Shown: in pieces, positions 1 to 11,110 of the stretch
How positions within the stretch are numbered: the first letter of the stretch is position 1
How the letters are laid out: each line of letters opens with the position of its first letter
Assembly: GCA_027382625.1 (NCBI GenBank)
Contig: JAJKFJ010022184.1
Span: 1 to 64,000 of the forward strand
Reading direction: 5' to 3'
Length of the DNA: 64,000 nt
Source of the DNA: Tetmemena sp. SeJ-2015
Lineage: Eukaryota > Ciliophora > Spirotrichea > Sporadotrichida > Oxytrichidae
The notes under the pieces: model-generated
Seen by the model: the letters and a program-made list of their open reading frames with translations, nothing else
Told to the model about the DNA's origin: nothing
The model's database searches: none
Translations under genes and position numbers: made by a program

Positions 1-222
1 CCTTAAGAAAGTTGATGAGGCGCTTGCAAAACACATTTTAAAGATAGAGTGATGAAATAAATTAACTTTTCATATAAGAATAATATAAGTTTCGATTAAA
101 ATTTAAATTCAAAATTCAAAGTTTATTTGTCATAGATTTACAAAATGCAAGATAATTTTGGTGATAGTGAAAACGCAAGCGACGAACTTTTTACAGAAGT
201 TTATGTTTGGGGAAGTAAGAAA
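1..222 (+). repeat. Partial duplicate of 2092-2313
   Basis: The first ~220 bases repeat 2092-2313 almost exactly: the last codons of the Cys-containing gene, its TGA stop, the intergenic spacer and the first codons of the RCC1 gene. There are a few substitutions and one T indel in the spacer. Similarity stops just inside the first RCC1 intron (after GTAAGAAATC), where unrelated sequence begins. The left end of the duplication lies outside the window. Confidence 0.95.
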
Positions 223-600
223 TCGATCTCGAGTGATAATAAGGTTTGCATCGAGTCGAACGTTAAATTACACAAAAATAACTACATGATCCTTCTCAAA
301 GGTATAGACGTATTTACTCTTGTCAGTAATAGTAATAGCCAGTTCTCAGCATCAATTCCATCGCAAAAAATGTTGAGAGTGACAGCGCGCACTTCAGTTT
401 GGAGTAGCGCGCGAAGAACTTTCATAGATAGTTTCCTTATCTCAAGATTTCTCCGTAGACTGTAGCAAACATCTATCGTTGAAAAGACATAACTATCAAA
501 TTTTTAATCGAATGAAACGAGTTATAGACTCCATTAAGCCAATTTTTTTAATAATCTGAAATATATTTACGACTAGCCATACTTTACTGAAGCGACGCGA
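145..600 (+). pseudogene. Truncated copy of the RCC1-gene 5' end fused to unrelated sequence
   Basis: Starts MQDNFGDSENASDELF like the intact gene at 2237, but the copy breaks inside the first intron: the 5' splice site GTAAGA is there and the 3' part is replaced. Read through, the frame stays open for well over 100 codons with TAG/TAA as Gln. The added part is less AT-rich than its surroundings and contains GCGCGC runs near 388 and 409. No RCC1 repeat follows. I see no domain in the tail. Most likely a broken germline copy; a chimeric gene cannot be excluded. Confidence 0.6.
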
Positions 601-624
601 ATAAGTTATCAAACAAGAAGAGTA

Positions 625-1045
625 TGCTGAGAAGATTTACACTTACGAATGTCTTTTAAAGAAGTAAGAGAAATGTTTTTAGTTCGTAAAAGAACTGACA
701 GATCTTAGAGAAAGTTGCAATAATACTTGCATGCGATATGAAACTATAGGAATACTACTAGTGTGAAAAATAAAAAAGCTACAATATGATTCAAAGCAAG
801 CATTGTAAGATGAGAAGATATCACAATCTTTGAAAAGTTAGTAAACAAAGTAATAATCAAGAAACCTCTGGAAATATATGCATATTTAGATAAAAAGTTC
901 AGAGAATATGAGAGAACTTCAAAGTAAACATCCGTGAAGACTTAGATTGCCTGGTTCAATATAAATTCTGCATCATTATAAGTTTAAATAAAGAAATTAA
1001 ATTTAAACAGCTAATTAAAATTTCCTTATAAGTTTAAGGGATTTG
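625..1045 (+). other. Coding-like islands of unknown identity
   Basis: Two stretches read as plausible Lys/Glu-rich helical protein in different frames (about 629-765 and 820-1040), using TAA/TAG as Gln as the neighbours do, and each ends at a TGA. They may be gene segments separated by IESs, or the rest of the broken gene that starts at 145. No family recognised. Confidence 0.35.
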
Positions 1046-1260
1046 ATTGAAAGCTTAATCTCTTCATCAAAGGATAAACTGAACTAAAAATATCAAAGGA
1101 ATACTTTTAAATAAATTCAATTATATCTTAAGGATTTGGCGCTATATTCAGCATACACCAAATTTGAATATTTAATGATAGAATAAATATATCTAGTTTT
1201 TAAATAAAATATAACAAATCATTCTCATCTCTAATAAAATATCTATAACAGCAAGAGTAA

Positions 1261-2145
1261 ATGGAATCATCTAACTTAAAGCAAATAGAATGCAAGAGAT
1301 GCGGCTAGCTTCAATATCTTCAAATGTGCGATGCAGATTTGAAACTTTCAAAGAACTCAATCAATTTCTAAGTTCCTGAATATCAGCCTAACCCTGAAAT
1401 CTTTTGCTTAAGTGACCCTAATGTTCCCAATAAAACTGACCTTTATTGCAAATCTTGCTATGTTCTTGCTATTTAAGAAACTTTGCCTGTCCAATATTTA
1501 AAGTTGCAACATCAATAAGAAATGAACAATCTAATGAGTAGATCTCCTAAATTAAAAACCATGAAGGAGCAAGAGAAAGAAATCGATGTTAGATCTTAGG
1601 CACTAGTTGCAAAGGCATTAGATAAATTATTTGCAAGAACAGATAAAGTTATGCCTTTAGATCACCACATGGAACTGCTTTCTATGAGCCAGAAAAATGA
1701 GACCAGAGATTTTTATATGATTCGTATGAAAGCTCTCCTGCAATTTTAAGAACTTCTTGGTAGTGAGATATATGGAAGAGCCCTCTTCCTTGGAAAGATG
1801 GAGCTATTGGTAATGTAGAGAACTTATGATGAGGAAGTACTGAAGTGGGATGTTTCAGAGGAAGTGAAGGCTCTAGAGAATAGAGCCGTTGAATTATTTT
1901 AGACTTTTGAAGTTCAAAAGCTTCAGTGGATAAGAGATAATGCTTATTCTAATATTTTGAAGCATTCCTATCACCTAGCCAGAGCAGACGCTTTTTATTA
2001 GGTCTCACCTCCTTAAGAGAAAGCACTAGTAAAGAAAATGTATCTCGCTTAGAAAGAAGATGAAAGCAGAGTTTTGGGCGAGCTCGAAGATTGCCTTAAG
2101 AAAGTTGATGAGGCGCTTGCAAAACACATTTTAAAGATAGAGTGA
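1261..2145 (+). CDS. Unknown 294-aa protein with CxxC pairs
   Basis: Uninterrupted frame from ATG 1261 to TGA 2143-2145, with many in-frame TAA/TAG read as Gln. The N-terminus has two Cys pairs, CKRC near residue 11 and CKSC near residue 65, spaced as in a small zinc-binding fold. The rest is predicted mostly helical and charged, with stretches such as KEQEKEIDVRSQALVAKALD and a C-terminal ELEDCLKKVDEALAKHILK. I do not recognise the family. No IES or intron is needed. The next gene starts only 92 bp downstream on the same strand. The 3' end is duplicated at the left edge of the window. Confidence 0.85.
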
Positions 2146-2236
2146 TGAAATAAATTAACTTTTCATATAAGAATAATATAAGTTTCGATTAAAATTTAAA
2201 TTCAAAATTCAAAGTTTATTGTCATAGGTTTACAAA

Positions 2237-4290
2237 ATGCAAGATAATTTTGGTGATAATGAGAACGCAAGCGACGAACTTTTTACGGAAGTTTATGTTT
2301 GGGGAAGTAAGAAATCTTTTTTTCTGTTTATATTAATTTCTTTTAGATGACGAGTATGGGTAGCTGGGTATAGGCTGCGAATAAATGATTCATAGTATTC
2401 CCAAAGTGTGTTCATTCAATATTTTGATTACCGATGTGGCTTGCGGAGAAAGCCATACTTTATTTGTAGCTACAAATGCAGGATAAGTTTACTCTATGGG
2501 CTCAAACGATTAAGGAAGGTTAGGCGTTGGAGACTCTAGCTTGAGGTTTCCTTATTCAAATTATAGCTGAGAATTTATTAAAAAAGATAATTAAATCTTT
2601 TTTAAATAAATATGAATGATAGACTTACTGTTCAAGTTTGCCCAATTATTATCATTTCTCATTTAAATAATCATATTCTAGTAATTCTTCATACTTACAA
2701 TGCTTTCGTGACAGCTTAGTACAAAATTATAGTGGACATAATTTTTGATGAAGAAGATAATTTAGTTTTAGAAACTTCCAGTGCTTCATTTCTCGTTGCA
2801 CAGAGGTAATGTTGAGATAACCAAAGATGAAACTAATATTTCTTAATGATAAGTTGAGGAATCTGCATATCAGGGGATGAAACTTTTATTTCAACTGCCT
2901 CGATTTCGTTACTCTCCATTTATTATTTTTACCACCAATCGATTTTAATTTAATTCTAAACTATAAATAGATCTAGATTTAGAGGTAATCGAATGTGCCA
3001 TGCTTGGTTGAAGGCATTTCTGATATCATAGAGATAGCTTGTGGCTCTTCCCACTCACTTGCCTTGGATAGAAGAGGCTAGGTTTACAGTTGGGGAGTGG
3101 GCAGCAACGGAGAACTTGGACACAGCTCTTTCAAAAATTTGGATCACCCAGAAATGATTCAATCACTCAGCTCTTTCTAAATAATTAGCATTAGTGCAGG
3201 ATCAAAGCACTCTTTGTTCTTGACTTCTCGTCATGGAGTATTTGCATGTGGTGATAACCTAAATGGTCAGTTGGGAATTGAAAGCGCAGTTAAAAATTAG
3301 AAGATTTCATCTTAGGTTAGTAATCCATCTGAATTGACATCCCTTATCAATCAAAGAATCACTAAAGTTTGTGCTGGAAAACTTCATTCCTTATTTCTTA
3401 CCTAAAATTCAGAAGTATGGGCAACTGGTGCAAAGTTAATTTTAATAATCTTAATTGCAAATAACAGCGGATAATTAGGAATCGGTAATAAACAGAATAG
3501 CTCAGCTCCTCAAAAACTTAAAGGCCTGTCAAATGTGAGATAGATTTCAGCTTGGTCTCACTCAGCAGCATTGACTTTCTCAAATGATTTGTATGTATGG
3601 GGTGCAGGAATCTTTGGAGAATATCATGTTCATATTATATTTTTCCTACACTTCAGCAGTTTCCCAAAGATAAGTGTGACAAACATAAATTCCTGTAGGT
3701 GAGTGTAGGTGGGAACTTCACAGCACTGATAGGCGATGACGAAAGAGCATATGTGTGGGGCTCAAACATTAAAAATGAAATAGGAATAGATGACTCGCTC
3801 CCTAAGCTCTACCCTACCCTAATAGACTCTTTAGATGACAAGCCTATCAAGCATATTTCTTTAACTTTTACTACATTAGAAATGAAAGATTATTCAATAC
3901 ATTTTTAATCTTAATAAGATAAAATAAGTTGGGTAAAATTCGCATAACTTATTATCTCTTTATTTAAGTGATCTTATAAATTTATAAAGAATTTTTTCAA
4001 TAAAGAGAATAATTATTGTTATCTTTAATTTTCTGTGGGGAATCAATTTGCAATTGCTCTTGGCTAGGATCTTTTATCATCAAGAAATAATTCTATCAAT
4101 GAAAGAGAAAACAATTATAACTCTGACTCAAAAAAGTAATAGGATCAGAGAAACTAAGATTAGCATTCCCAACCTAATAAAATAAAATTTAAAGTTAAGA
4201 TAGTGAATCAAAATTTATTTGCTCAAGATTATTAAATACATTAAATTAATTTCGTAATTCATAATATAGATAAGTCACATGAAATTAATT
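2237..4290 (+). CDS. RCC1-repeat (beta-propeller) protein, interrupted by four IESs
   Basis: ATG at 2237; a 40-nt intron (2307-2346) follows the first repeat start. The translated pieces carry the RCC1 signature many times: VWG, NDEYGQLGIG, CGESHTLF, YSMGSNDQGRLGVGD, CGSSHSLAL, SWGVGSNGELGH, SAGSKHSLF and GNQFAIALG. RCC1 repeats form a seven-bladed propeller, typically used in GTPase exchange or protein binding; the partner here is unknown. Four inserts (2543-2981, 3430-3456, 3622-3635, 3856-4029) break the frame, and removing each with one pointer copy restores it. The C-terminus after about 4110 is Asn/Gln/Ser-rich. I could not fix the stop: the frame stays open into the converging PHD gene, so the end is approximate. 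Confidence 0.88.
2307..2346 (+). other. Intron 1 of the RCC1 gene
   Basis: Begins GTAAGA, ends TTTTAG, 40 nt. Splicing joins VWG to NDEYGQLGIG, completing an RCC1 motif. Confidence 0.85.
2543..2981. other. IES, pointer GAGGT (439 bp)
   Basis: GAGGT at 2543-2547 and again at 2982-2986. Removal joins DSSL to RQSNVPCLVEG in frame and rebuilds an RCC1 repeat. Nearly all of the insert is one copy of the TIR element described at 2562. Confidence 0.88.
2562..2965 (-). mobile_element. TIR element copy A (~404 bp) inside an IES
   Basis: Starts TATAGCTGAGAATTTATT and ends with TTTAATTCTAAACTATA, whose complement is TATAGTTTAGAATTAAA, so the ends are imperfect inverted repeats. The same terminal motif and near-identical length occur at 42672, 53076, 54867 and 56648. 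No coding capacity, so it is MITE-like. Internal similarity to the other copies is weak by eye. Confidence 0.7.
3430..3456. other. IES, pointer GCAAA (27 bp)
   Basis: GCAAA at 3430-3434 and 3457-3461. Removal joins WATGA to NNSGQLGIGNKQ in frame. Confidence 0.9.
3622..3635. other. IES, pointer TAT (14 bp)
   Basis: Removing 14 bp between two TAT copies changes the frame from FGEYHVHII to FGEYIFPTLQQFPKDK, which runs into VSVGGNFTALIGDD. The pointer is short, so the exact ends are uncertain. Confidence 0.6.
3856..4029. other. IES, pointer TTTCT (174 bp)
   Basis: TTTCT at 3856-3860 and 4030-4034. Removal joins KPIKHIS to VGNQFAIALG, an RCC1 blade, in frame. Confidence 0.85.
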
Positions 4291-4294
4291 AATT

Positions 4295-7200
4295 TCATGC
4301 GATCGTTAAAGTTTCATCCTCAGACGTTGAGGAAGTGCTCCTCTCCAAAATTTATCTAGACATGTATAATCTCTATTCCTCTGTCATTCGAAATCTCTTA
4401 TTCAAGCCATAGTAGACAAATACCTACTCACCCTCCTCGTCTGTCATATAATCTAGAGAATCAAGTGAGTATCTGTCTGTTTAGATATCATCCAACTCAC
4501 TGCTGTTTGCAGATTCCCTCACACTTTCAATATCCTTGCTTCTCCTAATTGGATAATCATCTAAATCATTAAAATCGGTATTATCTATTTCTCTTGAACT
4601 TCGCTTCCTAGCTAGATTCACAGGTGAAACTTACTTATTTTTTAACTTTTCTTTATCGTAGTTTTTATCACTGTTGCCTTTGGAGTTTTGATCTTCTGGA
4701 TTTTCAAGAATTAATTTGTTATTTCTCCTTCTTCTTAATGGGATATCTTGGTTGGATTATTATTTATGCTAATTATCTATTCTACTTTATTGATTTAGAC
4801 TCTTCTTTTAAATTTAAATGTAAAGATTATGAGTCTTTTGTGCCTCTTTACGTTTTCTTTTCTTTTGACTTTGCTCTAAAATTTTATTATCATTTTCAAA
4901 TTCTTCATAGCTCTATACCTCTGGCTTACTTCTCTGAACTTCATTTTAGCTTTCTCTCTCTTCTTAAGATGCACTTTTCCTATCTTTTCGTTCTTAAATT
5001 TTATCTTAAAACGAAGCGTTAGGTTTATTTTAAGCTTCTCCTTTTTCCGTTTACTTAATTTCCTAACTAGATTTTTTATTGATCTTTATAAGATTGCTTT
5101 CGACTGGTTCTTTACTCTTACTCTTCTATCTCAAAGGCTTTCCTTTCTTTTAAGTATTAACTTCTTACTCTTATTCCTACTTCTATTGACCCTTTTTATT
5201 TGCAACTTATCTCTTCCCTACTAGGCAAGTGCTCAGCAGTGAGCTAGGAGTGGCTGCTATCTCATCAAACTTAGAAATAGTCCTGTCTGCTTCCATCTCC
5301 TGAAAGAAAATATCATAGAGTTGATCATACTTCTCCTCAGTTTAGATTATCTTTTTGAACTCTCTGAATACCTGAGGGCCATCAAAGTTCTTATACTTGA
5401 ATTAAGTCTCTATCAGAGGCAATTGCTTCTTGATAAAGCCCCAAGATAGTTTACTCTTGATTTTGAATTTCTGTCCATTCTTCTATTAACCGGCTTTGCC
5501 TTGGAAGCTTTGATAAACGAAAATGAGGCACTTTCTCACCAAGTCTCCCTAGTCAGTCTTCGGGTTATAATGAACCTTTTTTGTCTTATTTCTCTGTTCT
5601 TTTGCTTCATAGAGACGCTTATACTTCTTAAGTCCCATCTCTCTCCGCACTATTTAATCATCATGGTGAAAGATATTGATGCTGCACTGTTTGATATTCT
5701 TTGCAAAATTCAGTAGATCCCTCTAACGATTTTTCTTCATGTCTTAGATCTGCTTGCTTACTTTCATGAACTCATGCTTCTTGCAAAAGACAGGTAGGTA
5801 ATGAATGTCTAAGTCTACAACCTCACAGTCGAATTTCTTATTGTTGCGACGGGCGCATTCTATGTGGAAATAGATGGGACAGTTTGCTTCTTGGCACTTA
5901 TACTTTGGAGTCGGATGGGAGAATTAGAAGTCTGTACTGTTCTGGCAGAATTCGCAAATCTCAAGGCAATTTGAAAAATTAAATTATCGAACATCAAAAA
6001 TCATTTAAGGCGAAATCCTTCTTGGGACATCATTAGACATCAGCATTCCACAGTTTACATGTACCCAAACAAAAGTGGAAAGTGTTTTCTCCTTGTCAAT
6101 GTTATTCAGCAGCAACTATTTATAAGACCCATTATTTTGATTCTCTTGAGAAGTTAACTCTTGACTTTCATCAGACTGACTTTCAGTGCCAGCTGCTTTC
6201 CTCAAATCAGATTGAGTTCTTTCAAGCATAATGATATCCTGAAATTATTGATCCTTGATTATGTCAGCTTAAAAAGAAGATCTCATGCTCAAGGGCTCCC
6301 TTACCATTCGATCTTAATAACTATTTGAAGTTTTTGAGATATAAGCAGTTCTTTTGAAGTTCACTGGCCTCATAGCGCCACCTTTATTATGGCAAAGGAT
6401 ACATTATATTCTGAGACCCCCTTCTAGACCAAATGCTTAGCAACTGTTGCAGATCCAATCAACTTCATCTGGCAAGTTTTCTATTCCATAGCAAGCTTAG
6501 TGGGCTGAAATGTTGCAAATACCACAATAGACAATCAAGTTATCTTCTTCGTAGTCTCCATCACCACAAACGTGGCAGCAGTCATCATCTCCTTATCCAG
6601 GGTTATGAATTTTTCTCTACTATACTTCACTGCAAGCTTCTTCTGTCTTCTTGCCCTTATCAGTACTCTATTGAGAAGGAGACTAATCGTTAACTTATCC
6701 TTCTTCGTTTCTTATTTAACTTTGCCTAACGTTTGTGTAATCTTAATGGGCGAAACTTGTAGTCCTATATATTTACTCAAGCATTTTCTCTTCTTTCACG
6801 CTTGGGTACTAAACATCGGCCAGCAAATTCTTCCCTTTATCATAAATTAATTCATAGTTATCTTTTAAATTCTTAATACACTTCTTTGTCTGCTTGTAAT
6901 AAATTTCAGGAGCTGCCTCAGGCAGTTAAGATACTCCATTCTAGTAAGCTGTTGTGAACTTTTTGAAAAGTTAATCTATCTATTTCCTATTTTATCTTTT
7001 TGTATCCTTAAGTTCAACTTTCAAATAGGAATCAATAAGTTCTGATATCCTTAATTATTGAAGCTCTTATATTTGCTAATCTACTTCTTGTTCTAAATTT
7101 TCTGGATTTTCTACCTCGTTATTTTCAAGCGAGCTAGTAATAACATCCTCATCCTATGATGCAATTTTCCCTTAACTCTTCTTCTTATTAGTTTTTGTCC

Positions 7201-7687
7201 TCTCCTTTTATTCCTCATAAACAATTTATTGCGCAATCTCTGGTATGTAGACTTGCCTTAGCTTAGTGAATATTCTTTTTAAATCCTTTCTGAAGAATCT
7301 ATTCTCGAGTAAGAGATCTGTAAGCTCATTTTATTGGGAGGGAGATCTATTATGCTGTGGACTTGCTATGTTTGTGAAATTCTCTAGAGTGGTTGAGCAG
7401 GTTTTAAGCGAAGAGAGGATCTCATTCTTGAGTTGGTTCTGCTCTTGAGGATTTGTTGCATATTGATAGCTCGTGAAGGGAAAGTAAAGATTGGATATAA
7501 TCGCCCAAAATATATCTGTTGAAGATGCTTCGTCCATCAGTACAAGTGGATGTCGGGCTTCTTTCACATTGGCAGGCTAGGATTAGGACCAAGTTCCGCA
7601 GTATTTTTATAACTTGTCCCAGCGAAAAGAGTAAGCAAACTTCATAATGTCAGAGTAGTCTCTATAGTTCATATTAAAGCGAGGCAT
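4295..7687 (-). CDS. PHD finger - extended PHD chromatin-binding protein
   Basis: Start MPRFNMNYRDYSDIMKFAYS at 7687, stop TGA at 4297-4295; one long frame of ~1130 codons with Gln TAA/TAG. Coiled, Lys/Glu/Gln-rich segments lead to a PHD finger, DCCHVCGDGDYEEDNLIVYC followed by GICNISAHQACYGIENLP and WICNSC. A second Cys/His cluster follows: CILCHNKGGAMRPV, then after an insertion FVWVHVNCGMLM, CEFCQ, CQEANCPIYFHIECARR and FCKKHEF. This PHD, zinc knuckle and extended PHD order is the PZP module of JADE/BRPF/AF10-type proteins, which bind histone H3 tails and DNA. The C-terminal third is Lys/Arg-rich, then acidic/Ser-rich. No acetyltransferase domain. No IES is needed. Confidence 0.85.
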
Positions 7688-8212
7688 TTTTGAGTTAGTA
7701 TTTAATTAATTTTTAATTTAAAAGGAGAAGATCGATGAAAAGTGTAGATAGCTGCTCTGCAAATATTTATTTACCTCTTTTAATAACTTTGTTTCTTCTT
7801 AATTTTATATTATAATTTATTTTTATATTTATAAAATTTAAGCAATAATTATGAACCCTCTCTCCTCTCTAAAATATTAATTTGCTATCTTTAGTTATAA
7901 TAATTTTATTAAGACAGAAATTATAATGATATTTCTTAAACATATTGAACAAAAATATCATAGAAACATCTTTATTTAAATTTAATTGATGGAACTGAAA
8001 TAAAAATATGATAATTTTAGCTGGCTAATTTTCCAAGAAAATAGTCTTAATTTTGTAAATAGAAAAAATAAATAAAAGAAAATACAGAAGAATTTAAACT
8101 TTGTAGGGTGTATTTTATATTTTAATTTTATTGCAAAAGCTTAAAGATTATTTGAATAAAATTCTTGATTATTCTTTTGAAATTAATTATAAATTTAAAT
8201 GAGAAGATAAAA
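7688..8212. other. AT-rich spacer between divergent genes
   Basis: Lies between the start of the minus-strand PHD gene and the plus-strand coiled-coil gene, so it should hold both promoters. A/T runs only; no recognisable element. Confidence 0.5.
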
Positions 8213-10860
8213 ATGTAAAACGAGTTTATTTAAATTATTTACGAGAAAAATAATAAAATTACATATTTTTACTTTTTTTAACCTAATAGAGATGACCCTT
8301 ATTAAAAATATAACAATAATTCAAATCAAGTTCCTTCCGCTTATGAGAAAATTTACTCTTCAAACTATTCCAAAGATCAAAGATACGGGATAGAGTCAGA
8401 TGAATTTTCTATTCAAACTAAAAATGACCCGAAAGAGACAAATTTCAAATATTCATCAAATCATTAAGTTACTGCTAATCAAGAATTACAAAGCAACAAT
8501 AATAATTATTAAAATAATTCTTAACAGATAAAAAACTAAATTCATAAACCATAAGAAAAAATGTCCGAAAACCACCAAATTATAGACTAATTTTATTATC
8601 TTAAATTCTTATATAAATTAAAAAAGAAATTTAATATAAAGAAAGGAGAAAGTTAAGCATTAGATCTATTTAATATAATTTTAATTCTTCTATAATGGAA
8701 ACTACTCCAATATGAAAAACGATAGTGCAATAGAATAGCAGAGACAGGATTTACAAAGACTGGAGAAGAAGGTTTCAGATCTGACTTATGAAGGGCTGGA
8801 AAAGGAGAGAATCATTCGACTACTGAAAGAGGAGAATTAAAAGCTAAAATTAAAATTTTGAATTTTAAGTTTAAGTCTAAAATAATAAGTTTAAAAGACT
8901 TTGAGGCTAAAGTTAAAGATCATGAGAAACTGAATAGGGAACTGAAAGATGAAAACTAGAAGCTGAAATGGGCTAATGATGACTTGACCAGAACAAACGC
9001 GAGAATTTAGCAGGAGTTAGATGTATTAAAGGCGAAAGATACTTAGAAGGTAAATGGCTAGTAGCTCCAGGCTCAGCCTTATCAAAATAATTAAAGAAAC
9101 TATAACAGGTTTGAGAATGTAAATTAAACGGGTATTGATTTCAATTCGCCCTCAGTGATTTTGGGAAGAATGGAAGATGGCGACATCATGGCCTCCCCAA
9201 TCACAACTGTTAATCAAAATGACCTGACCACACTCAAGTTAGAAGATTTAGATGAGTTCAATAGGAGAACGAGCAGAGACTTTCTTCTTAATAAGTTCAA
9301 CAACTATAAACCAGTTACAGATTTCTATCGCAAAGAAGACTAAGAAAAGAAAGGAGAGGACTAAAGATTGAAATAGATAATCCAAGGACCTATGAATATT
9401 AGCCTCTTCTCAAAAGAGTAGATAACTATGAATAGTATCCAAGAACTCATATTGATTAATTTTGATTACTCAAGAGTATAATCCAGTTTGGAAGTTGCAG
9501 ATCACTGATGATAAGAATAGAGTCTAATACGAGGGAAAATTCTTGGATAGAAATAATGATGCTGTTTCAAAGCCTGAGAATGATGCATATAAAATGAGTC
9601 CATTCACTGGAGGAGATTAAGGGATCACTCCTAAATACAGTAGATAGAATACAGCTGGAACAACTTTTGGCTCAAAGGCAAGAGCACAGAAAGCCCTCCT
9701 TGAAAAGGAGAGAGACATCGATACTTTCAAATAAAAGCCTCTGACTTATGAAAGCAAGACTCAAGACAGATATGCCTACTAGAGAGAAGTCATTAAAGAT
9801 TAGAGGCCACTTTATTAAGCACCAGAGTAAAAGAGAGACCTGCATAGGCATGTGCTTTCGGAAGATAAGGAAGAGATTAGATAGAGGGAAAGACTCTACA
9901 ACTATGATAATCGTAATCAATATGAAGAAGCACTTTACAAGAAAATTTATGACGACGAGGCGAAATAAGATGCAGGTTAGCAAAGATAAAATTATACCAA
10001 GGAAGCTGGTATACCCACATGTCTAGCCTAAGGTAGAAGTAATTTAAACTTTAAAAGAGTTTAAAAAAGCATCTATATTTAATTGATGAGAGAAAAGTGC
10101 CAAACGGAGCTTTATCGAGTATTAAAGAAATGATTCTGAAGGAATAAAAAATCTAAAGGACTATGAGCCTGTTTCTTTTGTTAGGACAGCTTATGAAAAT
10201 TAGTAAGATAAAACAAATTCAGGGCAGTTGGAAATGAAATTCCAAATGGAAAAGAAAGAGCAACGCAATAAGTCAACAATCAAAGAAGAGGAGAGTCAGC
10301 ACCTAGAGATTAGTTAAAGCAGATATACACCTAGTTATTTAGAAAATAAGCCCTCAACTCCGTCAGCTGGCTTTTACTAAGCTAACAATTTGAAACAGGA
10401 AGATTCTGACAGGTTTAAATTCAATCTAGAGCCAATTTCAAAAGAACGCTGAAGCATATTCTAAAAAGCCTCTTTTACCTCCGTCTATACCTGCATAAAG
10501 ATACGACTATGATCATAATCCTGGGCTCAGCAACATAGAAATGTGCTAAGTGATGATTATAGATTCGCTCAAAATACTGCTCCTGCTTCAAACCTAGGAA
10601 CACTTTCACCAAAGAATACAATTCCTTCTGTAGTACCAAAGGTAGGGGCTACACCTAACTTGTACTCTTACAATAAATAAGTTGAGAATCTTAGACCTCA
10701 GCCTTAAAAGTTCTAAGGGAATTCGAATACTGGCTAAAATCAAACTCAAGCAACTTTTGGAAATGATCAAATTAATCTAAAAGCTTAGGAAATGCATTAA
10801 GATGTTTCTAAGTAGCGTCCAAATTCAAACTAAACTTTAATTCATTCATAATTATTTTGA
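8213..10860 (+). CDS. Coiled-coil protein with disordered Asn/Gln-rich C-terminus
   Basis: The earliest usable ATG is 8213 (MQNEFIQ), but the first strongly coding block starts near 8697 (NGNYSNMKNDSAIEQQRQDL), so the 5' end is uncertain and an IES around 8590-8700 is likely. Residues such as LEKKVSDLTYEGLEKERI, DHEKLNRELKDENQKLKWAN and RIQQELDVLKAKD form a heptad coiled coil. Next come a conserved-looking LDEFNRRTSRDFLLNKFNNY region, a basic helical region (KALLEKERDIDTFKQKP), then a low-complexity Pro/Asn/Gln tail. Inserts at 8850 and 9414 have clean pointers; further frame changes near 10040-10125, 10450 and 10540 are unresolved. Stop TGA 10858-10860. Probably cytoskeletal or structural, but the family is not recognised. 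Confidence 0.75.
8850..8890. other. IES, pointer TTAAAA (41 bp)
   Basis: TTAAAA at 8850-8855 and 8891-8896. Removal joins ENQKLKLK to DFEAKVKDHEK and keeps the coiled coil in frame; the unremoved insert brings a TGA. Confidence 0.85.
9414..9471. other. IES, pointer AAGAGTA (58 bp)
   Basis: AAGAGTA at 9414-9420 and 9472-9478. Removal joins NISLFSKE to YNPVWKLQITDD in frame. Confidence 0.9.
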
Positions 10861-10939
10861 AGCTATTTATTGTGATATCTCGTTTAAATTGCATATTAAA
10901 ATAATATTTATATAATTTACATTTTAATATCACCTTTAC

Positions 10940-11110
10940 TTGGATCCTCATTAAAGACAGCAAGATCAATTTAATCCCGCCAGTGACAATTCTGGAGGAC
11001 ATAGCAGAGTTGATGAGATACGCTAAAAGCTTGAGCTCTTCAGACAATAGAGAGAAGAAACTGGAAAAGTAGTTTCAACTATCGCAAAATTTAATGATTT
11101 CTTCTAACTT
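10940..11110 (+). other. Orphan coding island
   Basis: Reads FTWILIKDSKINLIPPVTIL, then EDIAELMRYAKSL and KKLEKQFQ, with codon use like the neighbours. It could be a last segment of the gene ending at 10860 or part of another gene. The opposite strand is also open here, so the strand is not certain. Confidence 0.4.

Noticed and set aside
4624..5022. 132-codon plus-strand ORF rich in Phe/Leu/Tyr, looking like a membrane protein
   Set aside because: It is the antisense of a Lys/Glu/Gln-rich segment of the PHD gene; Phe/Leu-rich antisense frames are expected there.
9672..9983. Minus-strand hydrophobic ORF
   Set aside because: Antisense of the coiled-coil gene, whose plus-strand frame is continuous and host-like.
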